Shown here one piece after another: positions 55,210-64,000 of a DNA stretch of 64,000 bases. The notes below the pieces were generated by a model that worked only from the letters and a program-made list of their open reading frames with translations, ran no database searches and was not told where the DNA came from. Source of the stretch: Bacteroidota bacterium (GTDB lineage Bacteria > Bacteroidota > Bacteroidia > Flavobacteriales > Weeksellaceae); NCBI GenBank assembly GCA_023423715.1, contig JAFAFC010000039.1:1-64000 (forward strand), read 5' to 3'. The stretch's first letter is position 1. Every line of letters starts with the position of its first letter. The translations under genes and the position numbers were made by a program.

Positions 55210-55350
55210 ATATTTTTCTTTGGGCGTATCTCTTCGTTCGCTCATTCCACTTCGTTTCATTCGCTCGCTCGAGACCGGGCTATACGCTTATACTCCTCAT
55301 TTCGCTGCTTCGCAGCTCATTGCGGGGTAACCGCTACTATCCCTTACGCA
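55210..55350. repeat. Dispersed palindromic repeat (family C) in the rpmI leader
   Basis: A GC-rich interlude with stacked inverted repeats: TTCGTTCGCTCATTCC / CATTCGCTCGCTCGAG text, GCTGCTTCGCAGC as a perfect small hairpin, then GGGGTAACCGCTACTATCCC and CTTACGC. I recall the phrase pattern GGGCT..CCGCT..ATCCCT.ACGC from other Flavobacteriia intergenic repeats. No protein frame fits. A -7-like TAATTTTG on the minus strand (55368-55361) lies just upstream, so the element may be part of the rpmI 5' untranslated region. Confidence 0.55.
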
Positions 55351-55434
55351 TAACAGACTGCAAAATTACAAAAAATTCCGCAATCTGAAGCCTTTCATAG
55401 AGACAAACCTATAAAAGTCTTTTCGTATGCATGC

Positions 55435-55468
55435 AAATAAGAGATTCTCGACAGAAAATCTCTTATTT
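55435..55468 (-). terminator. Terminator downstream of infC
   Basis: AAATAAGAGATT and AATCTCTTATTT form a perfect 12-bp stem about 40 bases after the infC stop. Its A/T-rich flanks could make it act both ways. Confidence 0.65.
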
Positions 55469-55506
55469 TATACTGTTTTTTAAGCTTTACTTTGGGAGTG
55501 CGAAAG

Positions 55507-56037
55507 CTATTTCGCTGGCTTCTTAGGGCTCATCATCATAATCATTCTTTTCCCTTCAAGCTTAGGAAGTTGGTCTACTTTACCCACGTGCTCTAGTTCT
55601 TGAGCAAGTTTCAAAAGTAAAATCTCTCCTTGATCTTTGAAGACAATAGAACGACCTTTGAAGAAAACGTAAGTTTTTAGTTTAGAACCTTCTTCCAAGA
55701 ACTTTTCAGCATGCTTCTTCTTGAACTCGTAATCGTGATCATCGGTTTGAGGTCCGAAACGGATTTCCTTAACCACCACTTTTACTTGTTTTGCTTTTAG
55801 TTCTTTTTGTTTCTTCTTCTGCTCGTACAAGAATTTTTTATAATCTAAGATACGCGTGATATACGGCTCCGACTTGTCAGAGATTACCACAAGATCCAAT
55901 TCTTGCTCTTTTGCAATTTGCTGTGCTTTCGCTAATGGATAAACTCCTGGCTCAACGTTATCACCTACCAAACGAACTTCTTTCGCTCGGATTTTGTCGT
56001 TAATCTGATGTAAATCTTCTTGTACAGGGCGACGCAT
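55507..56037 (-). CDS. infC: Translation initiation factor IF-3
   Basis: A 176-aa IF-3. INDKIRAKEVRLVGDN is the N-domain signature, the linker is DYKKFLYEQKKKQKELKAKQ and the C-domain has VVVKEIRFGPQTDDHDYEFK. It prevents subunit joining and proofreads start codons. The ATG at 56037 gives a normal length; the frame stays open upstream with a non-AUG ATA at 56071-56073 (would add IAQKFSSRGRGP) and no stop until 56100. Non-AUG starts are the known autoregulatory device of infC, so the longer form is worth considering. Confidence 0.92.
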   Translation of the reverse strand: MRRPVQEDLHQINDKIRAKEVRLVGDNVEPGVYPLAKAQQIAKEQELDLVVISDKSEPYITRILDYKKFLYEQKKKQKELKAKQVKVVVKEIRFGPQTDDHDYEFKKKHAEKFLEEGSKLKTYVFFKGRSIVFKDQGEILLLKLAQELEHVGKVDQLPKLEGKRMIMMMSPKKPAK

Positions 56038-56148
56038 TGGTCCTCTTCCTCTACTGCTAAATTTCTGTGCTATTGTTTTATATTTTAAAGTTAACTTCTA
56101 TTTTGTCGCGAGACTATCTCGCTTTTTTTTGGACGAATTTGGTTTTTT

Positions 56149-58086
56149 CTAACCTTTAAATTCAAATCCTGTATCTGCTGCTTTTTTAAAGTACGTAACA
56201 AAATCGTCTGTTTTCATTACGCCTAAATCTCCTTCACCACGTCTTCTAACAGAAACCGTACCATCTTGCTCTTCATTCTCACCAACAACCAACATAAATG
56301 GAATTTTCTTTAATTCGGCATCGCGAATCTTTTTTCCTGTCTTCTCGTTACGTTCGTCAACTAGACCGCTAATATCGTTAATTTCTAATAATTGAGAAAC
56401 TTTTTTTGCGTAGTCTACATATTTTTCGCTGATAGGCAAAATGATGTATTGGTCTGGGCTTAACCACAATGGGAAGTCTCCAGCGGTGTTTTCTAGCAAA
56501 ATCGCAACGAAACGTTCCATGGAACCAAACGGCGCTCTGTGAATCATCACAGGTCTGTGTTTTTCGTTGTCGCTTCCAGTATACCAAAGGTCAAAACGTT
56601 CAGGTAAGTTGTAATCCACTTGGATCGTTCCAAGCTGCCAACTTCTTCCTAGAGCGTCTTTCACCATGAAGTCTAATTTCGGACCGTAGAATGCGGCTTC
56701 TCCGTATTCTACAACAGTTTTTAGATTTTTATTTTTTGCGGCTGTGATAATTGCATTTTCTGCTTTCTCCCAGTTTTCATCACTACCAATATATTTTTGT
56801 TTGTTTTCAGGATCTCTTAAAGAAACTTGCGTTGTAAAATCTTCAAATCCTAAAGAACCAAAAACATAAAGAACCAAGTCAATTGTTTTTTCAAACTCGG
56901 ATAAAAGCTGATCTGGAGTACAGAAAAGGTGCGCATCATCCTGAGTAAATCCACGAACTCGAGTTAAACCATGCAACTCACCAGACTGCTCATAACGATA
57001 TACGGTACCGAATTCTGCATATCTTTTTGGTAAATCTCTGTACGACCATTGTTGCGCTTTGTAAATCTCGCAGTGGTGCGGACAGTTCATTGGTTTTAGC
57101 AAAAACTCTTCACCTTCATTCGGCGTTTTGATCGGTTGGAAAGAGTCTTCTCCATATTTATCCCAGTGTCCAGAGGTGATGTACAATTCTTTAGCTCCAA
57201 TATGCGGAGTCATAACGAATTCATATCCTGCTTTTTTCTGAGCTTTAGAAAGGAAATCTTCTAATTTCTTTCTGAGAGCCGCGCCCTTTGGTAACCATAA
57301 TGGTAAACCTTGACCTACTTTTTCAGAAAAAGTGAAAATTGCTAGTTCCTTACCTAATTTTCTGTGATCTCTTCTTTTTGCTTCCTCTAATCTTTCTAAA
57401 TATTCAGTCAATTCTTTTTGCTTAGGGAATGTGATTCCATAAACACGAGTAAGCTGTTTATTTTTTTCATCTCCTCTCCAATAGGCACCAGCAGCATTTA
57501 AAATCTTAGCTGCTTTTACAATTCCTGTTGCTGGGATGTGACCACCACGACATAAATCGGTGAAGTTATCATGCGTGACAAACGTGATTTCTCCGTCGTT
57601 TAGGTTTTCAATTAATTCAGTTTTGTATTCGTTTCCAGCATACGTTTTTAGCGCTTCAGCTTTAGAAACGGGATATAATTGGAATGTGGAATCTTTTTTC
57701 GCATTCTCAATCATTTTCTTTTCGATTTTTTCGAAATCTTTTTCGCTTAAAGATTCATCTCCAAAATCAACATCGTAGTAAAAACCATTTTCGATTGCTG
57801 GACCAATGGTTAATTTTGCTTCTGGATAAAATTCCTGAATCGCTTGAGCTAGCAAGTGAGCAGATGAATGCCAAAATGCTTTTTTCCCCATATCATCATT
57901 CCAGGTAAGCAACTGAACCGTGGCATCTTCTTCGATTGGTGTCGTGACTTCCACTTGCGTTCCGTTTACGATTGCAGAAATGGTGTTTCTCGCCAAACCT
58001 TCACTGATAGATTTTGCTACTTCAAGCGGAGTTACCGCTTTTTCAAATTCCTTGATGCTTCCGTCTGGAAGTGTGATTTTGATCAT
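56149..58086 (-). CDS. thrS: Threonyl-tRNA synthetase
   Basis: A 645-aa class II synthetase. TGS domain at the N-terminus (MIKITLPDGSIKEFEK), editing domain with HSSAHLLAQAIQEFYP and CRGGHIPATG, catalytic motifs with MNCPHHCEIYK and RYAEFGTVYRYE and the motif 3 HRAPFGSMERF, and the anticodon-binding end. I start at the ATG at 58086, ten codons inside a longer frame, because it is the canonical N-terminus. It precedes infC by 111 bases. A TATTTTTG -7 lies at 58121-58114. Confidence 0.97.
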   Translation of the reverse strand: MIKITLPDGSIKEFEKAVTPLEVAKSISEGLARNTISAIVNGTQVEVTTPIEEDATVQLLTWNDDMGKKAFWHSSAHLLAQAIQEFYPEAKLTIGPAIENGFYYDVDFGDESLSEKDFEKIEKKMIENAKKDSTFQLYPVSKAEALKTYAGNEYKTELIENLNDGEITFVTHDNFTDLCRGGHIPATGIVKAAKILNAAGAYWRGDEKNKQLTRVYGITFPKQKELTEYLERLEEAKRRDHRKLGKELAIFTFSEKVGQGLPLWLPKGAALRKKLEDFLSKAQKKAGYEFVMTPHIGAKELYITSGHWDKYGEDSFQPIKTPNEGEEFLLKPMNCPHHCEIYKAQQWSYRDLPKRYAEFGTVYRYEQSGELHGLTRVRGFTQDDAHLFCTPDQLLSEFEKTIDLVLYVFGSLGFEDFTTQVSLRDPENKQKYIGSDENWEKAENAIITAAKNKNLKTVVEYGEAAFYGPKLDFMVKDALGRSWQLGTIQVDYNLPERFDLWYTGSDNEKHRPVMIHRAPFGSMERFVAILLENTAGDFPLWLSPDQYIILPISEKYVDYAKKVSQLLEINDISGLVDERNEKTGKKIRDAELKKIPFMLVVGENEEQDGTVSVRRRGEGDLGVMKTDDFVTYFKKAADTGFEFKG

Positions 58087-58203
58087 ACGTTTCTCAAATT
58101 GTTTTATAAGGTGCAAAAATACGAAAATTATAGATAATCTGCCTCAAATAATTGATTGTTCACCGATTATTTATTTAATTTGTAACACAACAAAGTATAT
58201 ACT

Positions 58204-58800
58204 GTGGTTAATATTTCGAATTATCTCTCTAAAGTGTTGGGAGTTCCTGTAGATCAAATTGTTTCTTGCGAACAACATTACCATCTTAAAAAGATTAAAA
58301 AAGGTGAATTTTTGCTTCGTGAAGGGGAAATTTGTCATGACAATGTTTTTGTAGAGAAAGGCTTGCTACGAATGTATTCCATTGATGAACAAGGGAAAGA
58401 GCATATTGTTCAATTCGCTCCAGAAAATTGGTTAATCGGAGATCGCTCCTCAATGTATTTTAACGAAAAATCCAAATATTTTATTGACGCAACAGAAGAT
58501 TCTGAAGTTTGGATGTTGAAACCTGATTTCTTTAACGAGATGCATGAAAAATTTCCTGAAACGGTGGATAATAATGATTTATTGCTTCATAAACATATTA
58601 GGGCGTTGCAAGATCGAATTAATTCACTTTTATCAGATACAGCTGAAGAGCGTTATTTGAAATTTGTAAAAATGTATCCAGATATTATGCTTCGAGTTCC
58701 ACAATGGATGGTGGCTTCGTATTTGGGAATTACACCTGAAAGTTTAAGCCGAGTGCGAAAAGAATTGGCTAAAAAGAATTTTAAACCAGGGAAAATTTAA
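58204..58800 (+). CDS. Crp/Fnr-family transcriptional regulator
   Basis: A 198-aa protein that starts with GTG. It has a cyclic-nucleotide-binding-type N-terminus (KGEFLLREGEICHDNVFVEKGLLRMYS, HIVQFAPENWLIGDRSSM) and a winged HTH (MVASYLGITPESLSRVRKELAKK). No Cys cluster for an iron-sulphur Fnr is visible. Divergent from thrS. Effector and targets unknown. Confidence 0.85.
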   Translation: MVNISNYLSKVLGVPVDQIVSCEQHYHLKKIKKGEFLLREGEICHDNVFVEKGLLRMYSIDEQGKEHIVQFAPENWLIGDRSSMYFNEKSKYFIDATEDSEVWMLKPDFFNEMHEKFPETVDNNDLLLHKHIRALQDRINSLLSDTAEERYLKFVKMYPDIMLRVPQWMVASYLGITPESLSRVRKELAKKNFKPGKI

Positions 58801-58817
58801 AATTCAAATCATAAAAA

Positions 58818-58842
58818 AAAGCAGAGCCTTGAGCTCTGCTTT
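58818..58842. terminator. Bidirectional terminator between the Crp-like gene and rpoD
   Basis: AAAGCAGAGC, five bases, GCTCTGCTTT with A and T runs on both sides. Confidence 0.85.
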
Positions 58843-58861
58843 GCATTTTTACCGTATTCAA

Positions 58862-59728
58862 TTATTTTCCTAAATAAGATTTTAGGATCTTGCTTCTGGA
58901 ATTGTGTTTCAATCTTTTGATTGCTTTTTCTTTGATCTGACGAACACGTTCTCTCGTTAGGTCGAATGTTTCACCAATTTCTTCTAAAGTCATTGGGTGT
59001 TTTCCATTCAATCCGAAATACAATCTTACTAAGTCTGCCTCTCTTGGAGTTAATGTTTGTAATGCTCTTTCGATCTCAATTTGAAGAGATTCTAGCATCA
59101 AATCTTTGTCTGGACTTGGAGATTCTCCGGAACGTAATACGTCGTACAAGTTAGAGTCTTCACCTTCAACAAGCGGCGCATCCATAGATAAGTGTCTACC
59201 ACTATTTTTCATGGATTCCTTGATGTCTTCCTCACTCATGTCAAGCACTTCTGCCAATTCTTCTGGAGATGGCGGTCTTTCGTTTTCTTGCTCTAAGTGG
59301 GCGTACGCTTTGTTGATTTTGTTGATTGATCCAATTTTGTTCAAAGGCAATCTTACAATTCTTGACTGCTCTGCAAGAGCTTGTAAAATAGACTGACGAA
59401 TCCACCATACCGCATACGAGATAAATTTGAAACCTCTAGTTTCGTCGTATCTTTTTGCTGCTTTCATCAATCCTAAGTTACCTTCATTAATAAGGTCAGG
59501 AAGGGAAAGTCCTTGGTTTTGATACTGTTTAGATACGGAAACTACGAAACGAAGGTTCGCTTTAATTAATTTCTCAAGAGCGGCTCTATCACCGGCGCGA
59601 ATTCGTTGAGCCAATTCTACTTCTTCATCCGCAGTAATCAATTCTACTTTACCGATTTCCTGCAAATACTTGTCAAGCGATGCGGTTTCCCTATTGGTAA
59701 CCTGTTTTGTAATCTTTAACTGTCTCAT
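58862..59728 (-). CDS. rpoD: Primary sigma factor (Bacteroidota type)
   Basis: A 288-aa sigma-70. It begins MRQLKITKQVTNRETASLDKYLQEIG, the usual Bacteroidota start, so I use the ATG at 59728 rather than 59740. It lacks region 1.1. Region 2 has KYDETRGFKFISYAVWWIRQSI, region 3 follows, and region 4 has LTPREADLVRLYFGLNG and TLEEIGETFDLTRERVRQIKEKAIKRL. This factor reads the TTTG / TAnnTTTG promoters noted in this window. Confidence 0.95.
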   Translation of the reverse strand: MRQLKITKQVTNRETASLDKYLQEIGKVELITADEEVELAQRIRAGDRAALEKLIKANLRFVVSVSKQYQNQGLSLPDLINEGNLGLMKAAKRYDETRGFKFISYAVWWIRQSILQALAEQSRIVRLPLNKIGSINKINKAYAHLEQENERPPSPEELAEVLDMSEEDIKESMKNSGRHLSMDAPLVEGEDSNLYDVLRSGESPSPDKDLMLESLQIEIERALQTLTPREADLVRLYFGLNGKHPMTLEEIGETFDLTRERVRQIKEKAIKRLKHNSRSKILKSYLGK

Positions 59729-59838
59729 GTACAAATTCACCCTTTATTTGTAGGGCTACAATTATATATACGATAAGAATTACCAAAAGGTTACACTTGG
59801 TTTACTTTTATTTGAATTTTTATGATTTTTAGCAAAAA

Positions 59839-59876
59839 AAATAGGTTTAAAAACATATGTGTTTCTAAACCTATTT
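59839..59876 (-). terminator. Terminator of the S1/P1 nuclease gene
   Basis: AAATAGGTTTA and TAAACCTATTT with inner AAAC/GTTT pairing; a T run follows on the minus strand (59833-59841). Confidence 0.8.
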
Positions 59877-59899
59877 GCTATTTGATTTTAAAAATCTCT

Positions 59900-60703
59900 T
59901 TATTTAAACGTGTCGTTTAAGAATTTTGCCAATCGTAATCCTCCGTACAACAATTGTCTTTCCATCGTATCGTTGAATTTATATTGATAATCGTACGATA
60001 GTTTAGAATCTGCTGGGGTTTGCGCATAAATTTTATTTGCAATTTTATGAGAGTCAAAAAGCCAGTCTTCTAAAGTTCCTGCTTGGATGGCTTTTCTTTC
60101 TTTTCTAGTCTTGATATCCAAAAGCTTCGCATATTCGGTATAACTATATTTTTGCGAATCAATTAGTTTTCCATCCCACAGCGAATGTAGGTTGGTTTTA
60201 TCTCCAAAATACGTCATTTGAATTTTGTTACCTCCCAAATCTCCAGCTCTTCCGGTATGCATTGGTTGTGCAAGATCGCCCATCATGTGAATAACAAATA
60301 CCAATGCATTTTTACGCTCGTTTTCAGGTAAGTTTTTGTTCTTTAGTTTGCTTTGTAAAACATATAATTGATTGTACAAACTTGGTCCAGCTTGTTTCTT
60401 TAATTCGCTTTCAAAAGTTTTGAAATCTGCACTTGGTTCAATGTTTACGTAATGCCAAGCACCAGCTTCTTTCCAAACTCCAGTTGTGTCTGATTTGATG
60501 AAGTCTGGCCAGTTTGCCCAATACGCCAACTTTTCTTTTCCTAAAAGCTTTTTGATTTGTCTTTTTGATTTGCAGCTTAAATGATTTTCTGCAATTTCAG
60601 CGATCACACGGTGGCCTGTTAATCCCCAAGCGAAAACCGATATATGACTTACTAATAGCGATAAACACGCTAGTTTTGTAATAATAGAATGTGATGATTT
60701 CAT
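59900..60703 (-). CDS. S1/P1-family nuclease
   Basis: A 267-aa secreted zinc-dependent nuclease or phosphatase. The signal peptide ends before WGLTGHRVIAEIAE; the mature N-terminal Trp and the following His are zinc ligands in this family. Other ligand segments are NWPDFIK, AWHYVNIE, VIHMMGDLAQPMHTG and NLHSLWD. It degrades single-stranded DNA or RNA outside or in the periplasm. I use the ATG at 60703; a TATCTTTG -7 (60715-60708) is so close that transcripts may be nearly leaderless. Confidence 0.9.
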   Translation of the reverse strand: MKSSHSIITKLACLSLLVSHISVFAWGLTGHRVIAEIAENHLSCKSKRQIKKLLGKEKLAYWANWPDFIKSDTTGVWKEAGAWHYVNIEPSADFKTFESELKKQAGPSLYNQLYVLQSKLKNKNLPENERKNALVFVIHMMGDLAQPMHTGRAGDLGGNKIQMTYFGDKTNLHSLWDGKLIDSQKYSYTEYAKLLDIKTRKERKAIQAGTLEDWLFDSHKIANKIYAQTPADSKLSYDYQYKFNDTMERQLLYGGLRLAKFLNDTFK

Positions 60704-60762
60704 AGCGCAAAGATACTTTTTCAAAATGTATTTTAGATGAATCTTATCTTAACTTATCCACA

Positions 60763-60793
60763 CAAAAGCTTTCTAAATTTTAGAAAGCTTTTG
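60763..60793 (-). terminator. Terminator of the universal stress gene
   Basis: A perfect 15-bp inverted repeat around a single T (CAAAAGCTTTCTAAA and its complement), directly after the stop codon of the gene at 60797. Confidence 0.7.
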
Positions 60794-60796
60794 TAT

Positions 60797-61675
60797 TTAG
60801 TGATCTTTAACTTTGTTTCCAGGTTCGCGAACGATCATAAGTGGTATGGTTACGGTCGTTGCGAGCATTTTACTCAAACTAGAGTAGAACATGGAATCTA
60901 CGAAACTTAGATTTCGTTTTACAACGACTAGCATATCGATATTCTCATTGGCTACAAATTGAATAACGGATTTCTTCATATCGTCCGTTTTTTCAACAAA
61001 AAATTCCAATCTTGGATTGTCAAAAAGTTGAGTCCATTCTTTAATATGTTTATCCGCATCAGCTTGCTTGCGATCCATATTTCCGCTGTATTCCATAAGA
61101 TGCAAGCATTTTACTTTTCCATCATAATAGGCTGCAGCTTTCAAAACGGCAGCAACAATTGGCTTGTCTGATTCTTTAAAGGTTGTTGTTAATCCGATAT
61201 TTTTTATTGAATGGAATTTCGCATAATGAGGAACACTTAAAACCGGTACATTCAAAGCTTGAATGGTGTTTACGGTGTTTGTTCCCCAGAATTTTTTCAA
61301 AAATCCGCTCGCACCGCTGGTTCCCATCACGATAAGATCTACTTTTTCCTTACGTACAATGTTTTTAATGACATGCACCAATAAGCCATTCTCGAAAACA
61401 AACGACATATTCGTGTCTTGAAGATTATATTTTTCGGCTATTTCACGCATTTTGGGAACTTCAGCTTTAAAATGATCAAACTCATTCATTTCAATGCTGG
61501 TATAAACGTCTTCCAAAAGTTCAGGACGACCACCATGTAAACTGGAAATTACAGGTCGTTCAAACGTATGCAAGACAATTAAATCAGCTTCCAAACTTTT
61601 TGCAAGATGAATAGCGTAAATAAAGGCGTTGTTGGCAGTTTCAGAAAAATCGGTTGGAAAAAGTATTTTTTTCAT
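60797..61675 (-). CDS. Universal stress protein with two UspA domains
   Basis: A 292-aa tandem Usp protein. Domain 1 starts MKKILFPTDFSETANNAFIYA and has the ATP-binding MGTSGASGFLKKFWGTNT; domain 2 (about 150-285) is shorter and lacks a clear second nucleotide signature. Cytosolic stress-linked protein. Divergent from uvrA, the promoters separated by about 250 bases. Confidence 0.9.
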   Translation of the reverse strand: MKKILFPTDFSETANNAFIYAIHLAKSLEADLIVLHTFERPVISSLHGGRPELLEDVYTSIEMNEFDHFKAEVPKMREIAEKYNLQDTNMSFVFENGLLVHVIKNIVRKEKVDLIVMGTSGASGFLKKFWGTNTVNTIQALNVPVLSVPHYAKFHSIKNIGLTTTFKESDKPIVAAVLKAAAYYDGKVKCLHLMEYSGNMDRKQADADKHIKEWTQLFDNPRLEFFVEKTDDMKKSVIQFVANENIDMLVVVKRNLSFVDSMFYSSLSKMLATTVTIPLMIVREPGNKVKDH

Positions 61676-61878
61676 ATCACTAACAGGGTTTTGAATTTTT
61701 AAGAAAATAATTTAGGCCAAAGGGCTTTCTGTATTTAAAATCTTCTCTAAAGGTAGTAATTTTAACGGAATTCGACGAAAAGTTTAGTTGAATTTGAAAA
61801 TGATAAAAATTAGGATACTTTGGGTGGGATATTTCTGATTTTAAATTAAGAATGAAAGGTTTTCTTGGTAGAAATTCG

Positions 61879-61886
61879 TAAATTTG
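61879..61886 (+). promoter_or_regulatory. -7 element of uvrA
   Basis: TAAATTTG, 40 bases before the ATG. No good -33 is visible. A GGTAGGAGAAA sequence lies just before the start codon, an unusually strong ribosome-binding site for this phylum. Confidence 0.4.
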
Positions 61887-61926
61887 CACGTTTCAATTTT
61901 AACTGAAGCGGGTAGGAGAAATTCTC

Positions 61927-64000
61927 ATGAAAAATACTGAAAATAAAGAATATATAGAGGTTTATGGCGCTCGCGAACATAACCTTAAAAATATCAATGT
62001 TCGCATTCCTAGAAACGAATTGGTGGTAATTACTGGTCTTTCGGGAAGCGGAAAATCATCTTTGGCTTTTGATACGATTTTTGCGGAAGGGCAAAGACGA
62101 TATATTGAAACGTTTTCTGCCTATGCAAGACAGTTTTTAGGCGGTTTGGAGCGTCCTGATGTAGATAAAATTGATGGACTTTCTCCCGTAATCGCCATTG
62201 AACAAAAGACAACGAATAAAAATCCTCGTTCTACAGTTGGAACCATTACAGAATTGTATGACTTTTTGCGATTGTTATATGCAAGAGTTTCGGATGCGTA
62301 TTCCTTGACTACTGGAAGAAAATTAGTTAGTTATACAGAAGAACAGATTCTTGAAATTATCAAAACCAATTTCTCAGGAAAAAAAGTGTTGCTGCTTTCG
62401 CCTGTCATTCGAGCAAGAAAAGGTCATTATCATGAATTGTTCGTTCAAATGGCGAAGAAAGGCTATTCCCAAGCTAGAATTGATGGCGAATTACAAGATA
62501 TTGAATACGATTTAAAGCTTGACCGATATAAAACCCACGATATTGATATTGTGGTTGATCGGTGGATTATTGGCGAAAACGCAACAGAAACCCGAATGGA
62601 AAAATCGCTTCGTACAGCGATGGAAATGGGTGAGGGGACAATTGGAATCCAAATTATGGGGAACGACGAAGTAGAGTATTTTTCAAAAAACTTGATGGAC
62701 GACGATACAGGAATGTCCATGGCGGTTCCAGAGCCGAATACGTTTTCGTTTAACTCGCCAAAAGGAAGTTGCCCGCATTGTAAAGGTTTGGGAACGATCA
62801 AGCGAGTGAATCCAGATTATTTTGTCGAAAATGGTAAATTATCCATTAGCAATGGTGCTTTGTTGCCTTTGGAAGATATTAAATCCAACAAATGGATAGT
62901 CGCTCAAATCAAATTGATTTTAGAAACCTTTGGTTTGGATTTATCGACTCCGTTTGAGAAAATTTCAAAGGAAGCTTTGGATTTTATTTATAACGGAATT
63001 CATAAAGAATTTACGAAGGACTTAACGTATGCTGGGATTTCGAAGAAAGTAAAACTGAATTTTGACGGATTGATTTCAATCATCAATGAAATGATTGAAG
63101 ATAAAGAAAGTTACGATGCCGTTTTGCTGGAAAGACGGTATACAACGGAAGAAACATGTCCTGAATGTCACGGAGCTCGTTTGCAGCAATCTAGTTTGAG
63201 TTTTAAAATTGACGGAAAAAATATTGCGGAAGTAAGCGCTTTAAGTTTAGCTGATTTCAAAGATTGGTTAGCAGAAGTAGAAGGTAGTTTTTCCGAAAAA
63301 AATAAAATTATCGCCTACGAAATTTTGAAGGAAATTTCAACACGATTGCAATTTCTTTTGGATGTTGGTTTGGATTATTTAAGTTTAAGCCGAAGTTCAA
63401 GAACTCTTTCTGGAGGCGAGTCTCAGAGGATTCGCTTGGCTACGCAAATCGGTTCACAATTGGTAAATGTACTGTATATTTTGGATGAACCAAGTATAGG
63501 TTTGCATCAACGAGATAATGAACGATTGATTAATTCATTGAAGAATCTTCGAGATATTGGGAATTCCGTTTTGGTTGTTGAGCACGATAAAGACATGATT
63601 TTGGAAGCGGATGAAGTTTTAGATATCGGTCCAAAAGCGGGAAAATTTGGTGGAGAAGTGCTTTGGCAAGGGAAACCAAAAGATTTAGTGAAAGCGGATA
63701 CGATTACCGCTCAATATTTAAACGGTAAGAAAAATATTGAAATTCCAAAGGAAAGAAGAAAAGGAAACGGGAAGAAAATTGTTCTTAAAGGAGCTTCTGG
63801 AAACAATTTAAAGAATGTTACTTTAGAAGTTCCATTGGGTTTATTGGCTGTTGTTACGGGGATTTCTGGTAGTGGAAAATCTTCTTTGATTAATGGAACG
63901 TTGTATCCGATTTTGAATCGACATTTTTATAGAGCTGTCCAAGAACCGTTGCCATACAAAAAAATTGAAGGTATAGAGAATATCGACAAAATTGTTGATG
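61927..64000 (+). CDS. uvrA: Excinuclease ABC subunit A (5' part, truncated by the window edge)
   Basis: 691 codons of UvrA are visible from the ATG at 61927. The first Walker A is GLSGSGKS (residues 37-44). A CPHC zinc module begins at C282 and CPECHGARL at C411. The first signature is RTLSGGESQRIRLATQIGS, Walker B is YILDEPSIGLHQ, and the second Walker A is GISGSGKSS near residue 645. It is the DNA damage-recognition ATPase of nucleotide excision repair. The reading frame is open to the last base; about a quarter to a third of the protein should lie beyond. Confidence 0.97.
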   Translation, partial: MKNTENKEYIEVYGAREHNLKNINVRIPRNELVVITGLSGSGKSSLAFDTIFAEGQRRYIETFSAYARQFLGGLERPDVDKIDGLSPVIAIEQKTTNKNPRSTVGTITELYDFLRLLYARVSDAYSLTTGRKLVSYTEEQILEIIKTNFSGKKVLLLSPVIRARKGHYHELFVQMAKKGYSQARIDGELQDIEYDLKLDRYKTHDIDIVVDRWIIGENATETRMEKSLRTAMEMGEGTIGIQIMGNDEVEYFSKNLMDDDTGMSMAVPEPNTFSFNSPKGSCPHCKGLGTIKRVNPDYFVENGKLSISNGALLPLEDIKSNKWIVAQIKLILETFGLDLSTPFEKISKEALDFIYNGIHKEFTKDLTYAGISKKVKLNFDGLISIINEMIEDKESYDAVLLERRYTTEETCPECHGARLQQSSLSFKIDGKNIAEVSALSLADFKDWLAEVEGSFSEKNKIIAYEILKEISTRLQFLLDVGLDYLSLSRSSRTLSGGESQRIRLATQIGSQLVNVLYILDEPSIGLHQRDNERLINSLKNLRDIGNSVLVVEHDKDMILEADEVLDIGPKAGKFGGEVLWQGKPKDLVKADTITAQYLNGKKNIEIPKERRKGNGKKIVLKGASGNNLKNVTLEVPLGLLAVVTGISGSGKSSLINGTLYPILNRHFYRAVQEPLPYKKIEGIENIDKIVD

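Noticed and set aside
1..64000. tRNA, rRNA, transposase or integrase genes
   Set aside because: I looked in all gaps and saw no cloverleaf-like segment, rRNA landmark or intact transposase/integrase motif; attachment sites for the island were not found either.

Overview
The window comes from the chromosome of a low-GC member of the Bacteroidota, class Flavobacteriia, most likely near the Weeksellaceae or Flavobacteriaceae (genus not determinable). The evidence is: Bacteroidota-type promoters (TTTG, about 19 bases, TAnnTTTG) in front of many genes; a short primary sigma factor without region 1.1 (58862-59728); a thrS-infC-rpmI-rplT cluster; a bifunctional hisB; and secreted proteins with flavobacterial head-fibre-like and Ig-like modules.

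Layout. 1-1990: repeat-rich flank, a leftward sigma-70-like gene with a long leader that can fold as a terminator/antiterminator pair, and a divergent small HTH regulator. 2071-15380: an AT-rich defence island. Five tightly packed genes (MBL hydrolase, trypsin-like protease, small middle-component protein, SMC/Rad50-like ATPase with zinc hook, PLD-nuclease/SF2 helicase) form one apparent operon resembling an extended ABC-three-component conflict system. It is followed by a fused nuclease-methyltransferase (type IIG-like). A decayed copy of the promoter and 5' end of that restriction gene lies in front of the five-gene operon, so the operon sits between a dead and a live copy. 15381-24278: noncoding repeats, three leftward genes for secreted or membrane proteins (one of 1522 aa with an internal duplication) and a TPR/HTH regulator. 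24651-28610: an MFS exporter, an aldo/keto reductase and an AraC regulator, tied together by a near-identical 26-bp site placed at the same distance from both target promoters. 28701-37221: assorted small operons (M23-like lipoprotein, Gdx/SugE exporter, Crp-like regulator, HemG, SDR, DUF420, BASS transporter, FUSC). 37410-44015: NlpC/P60 lipoprotein, dapD and a cell-surface glycan cluster. 44074-54442: complete histidine operon with a His-rich leader peptide and attenuator, order hisG-D-C-(N)B-H-tricorn protease-A-F-IE. 54464-64000: translation genes, Crp-like regulator, rpoD, S1/P1 nuclease, universal stress protein and the 5' two thirds of uvrA, which runs off the window.

Working together. 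The his operon is a full pathway with its own transcription attenuation; the tricorn-like gene inside it is the odd member. The defence island combines proteolysis, hydrolysis, DNA sensing/translocation and nuclease functions, plus a restriction-modification enzyme. The MFS/AKR/AraC set looks like a small detoxification regulon. Dispersed noncoding repeats (three families) occupy most of the long gene-free stretches. No rRNA, tRNA, CRISPR array or intact insertion sequence was seen.
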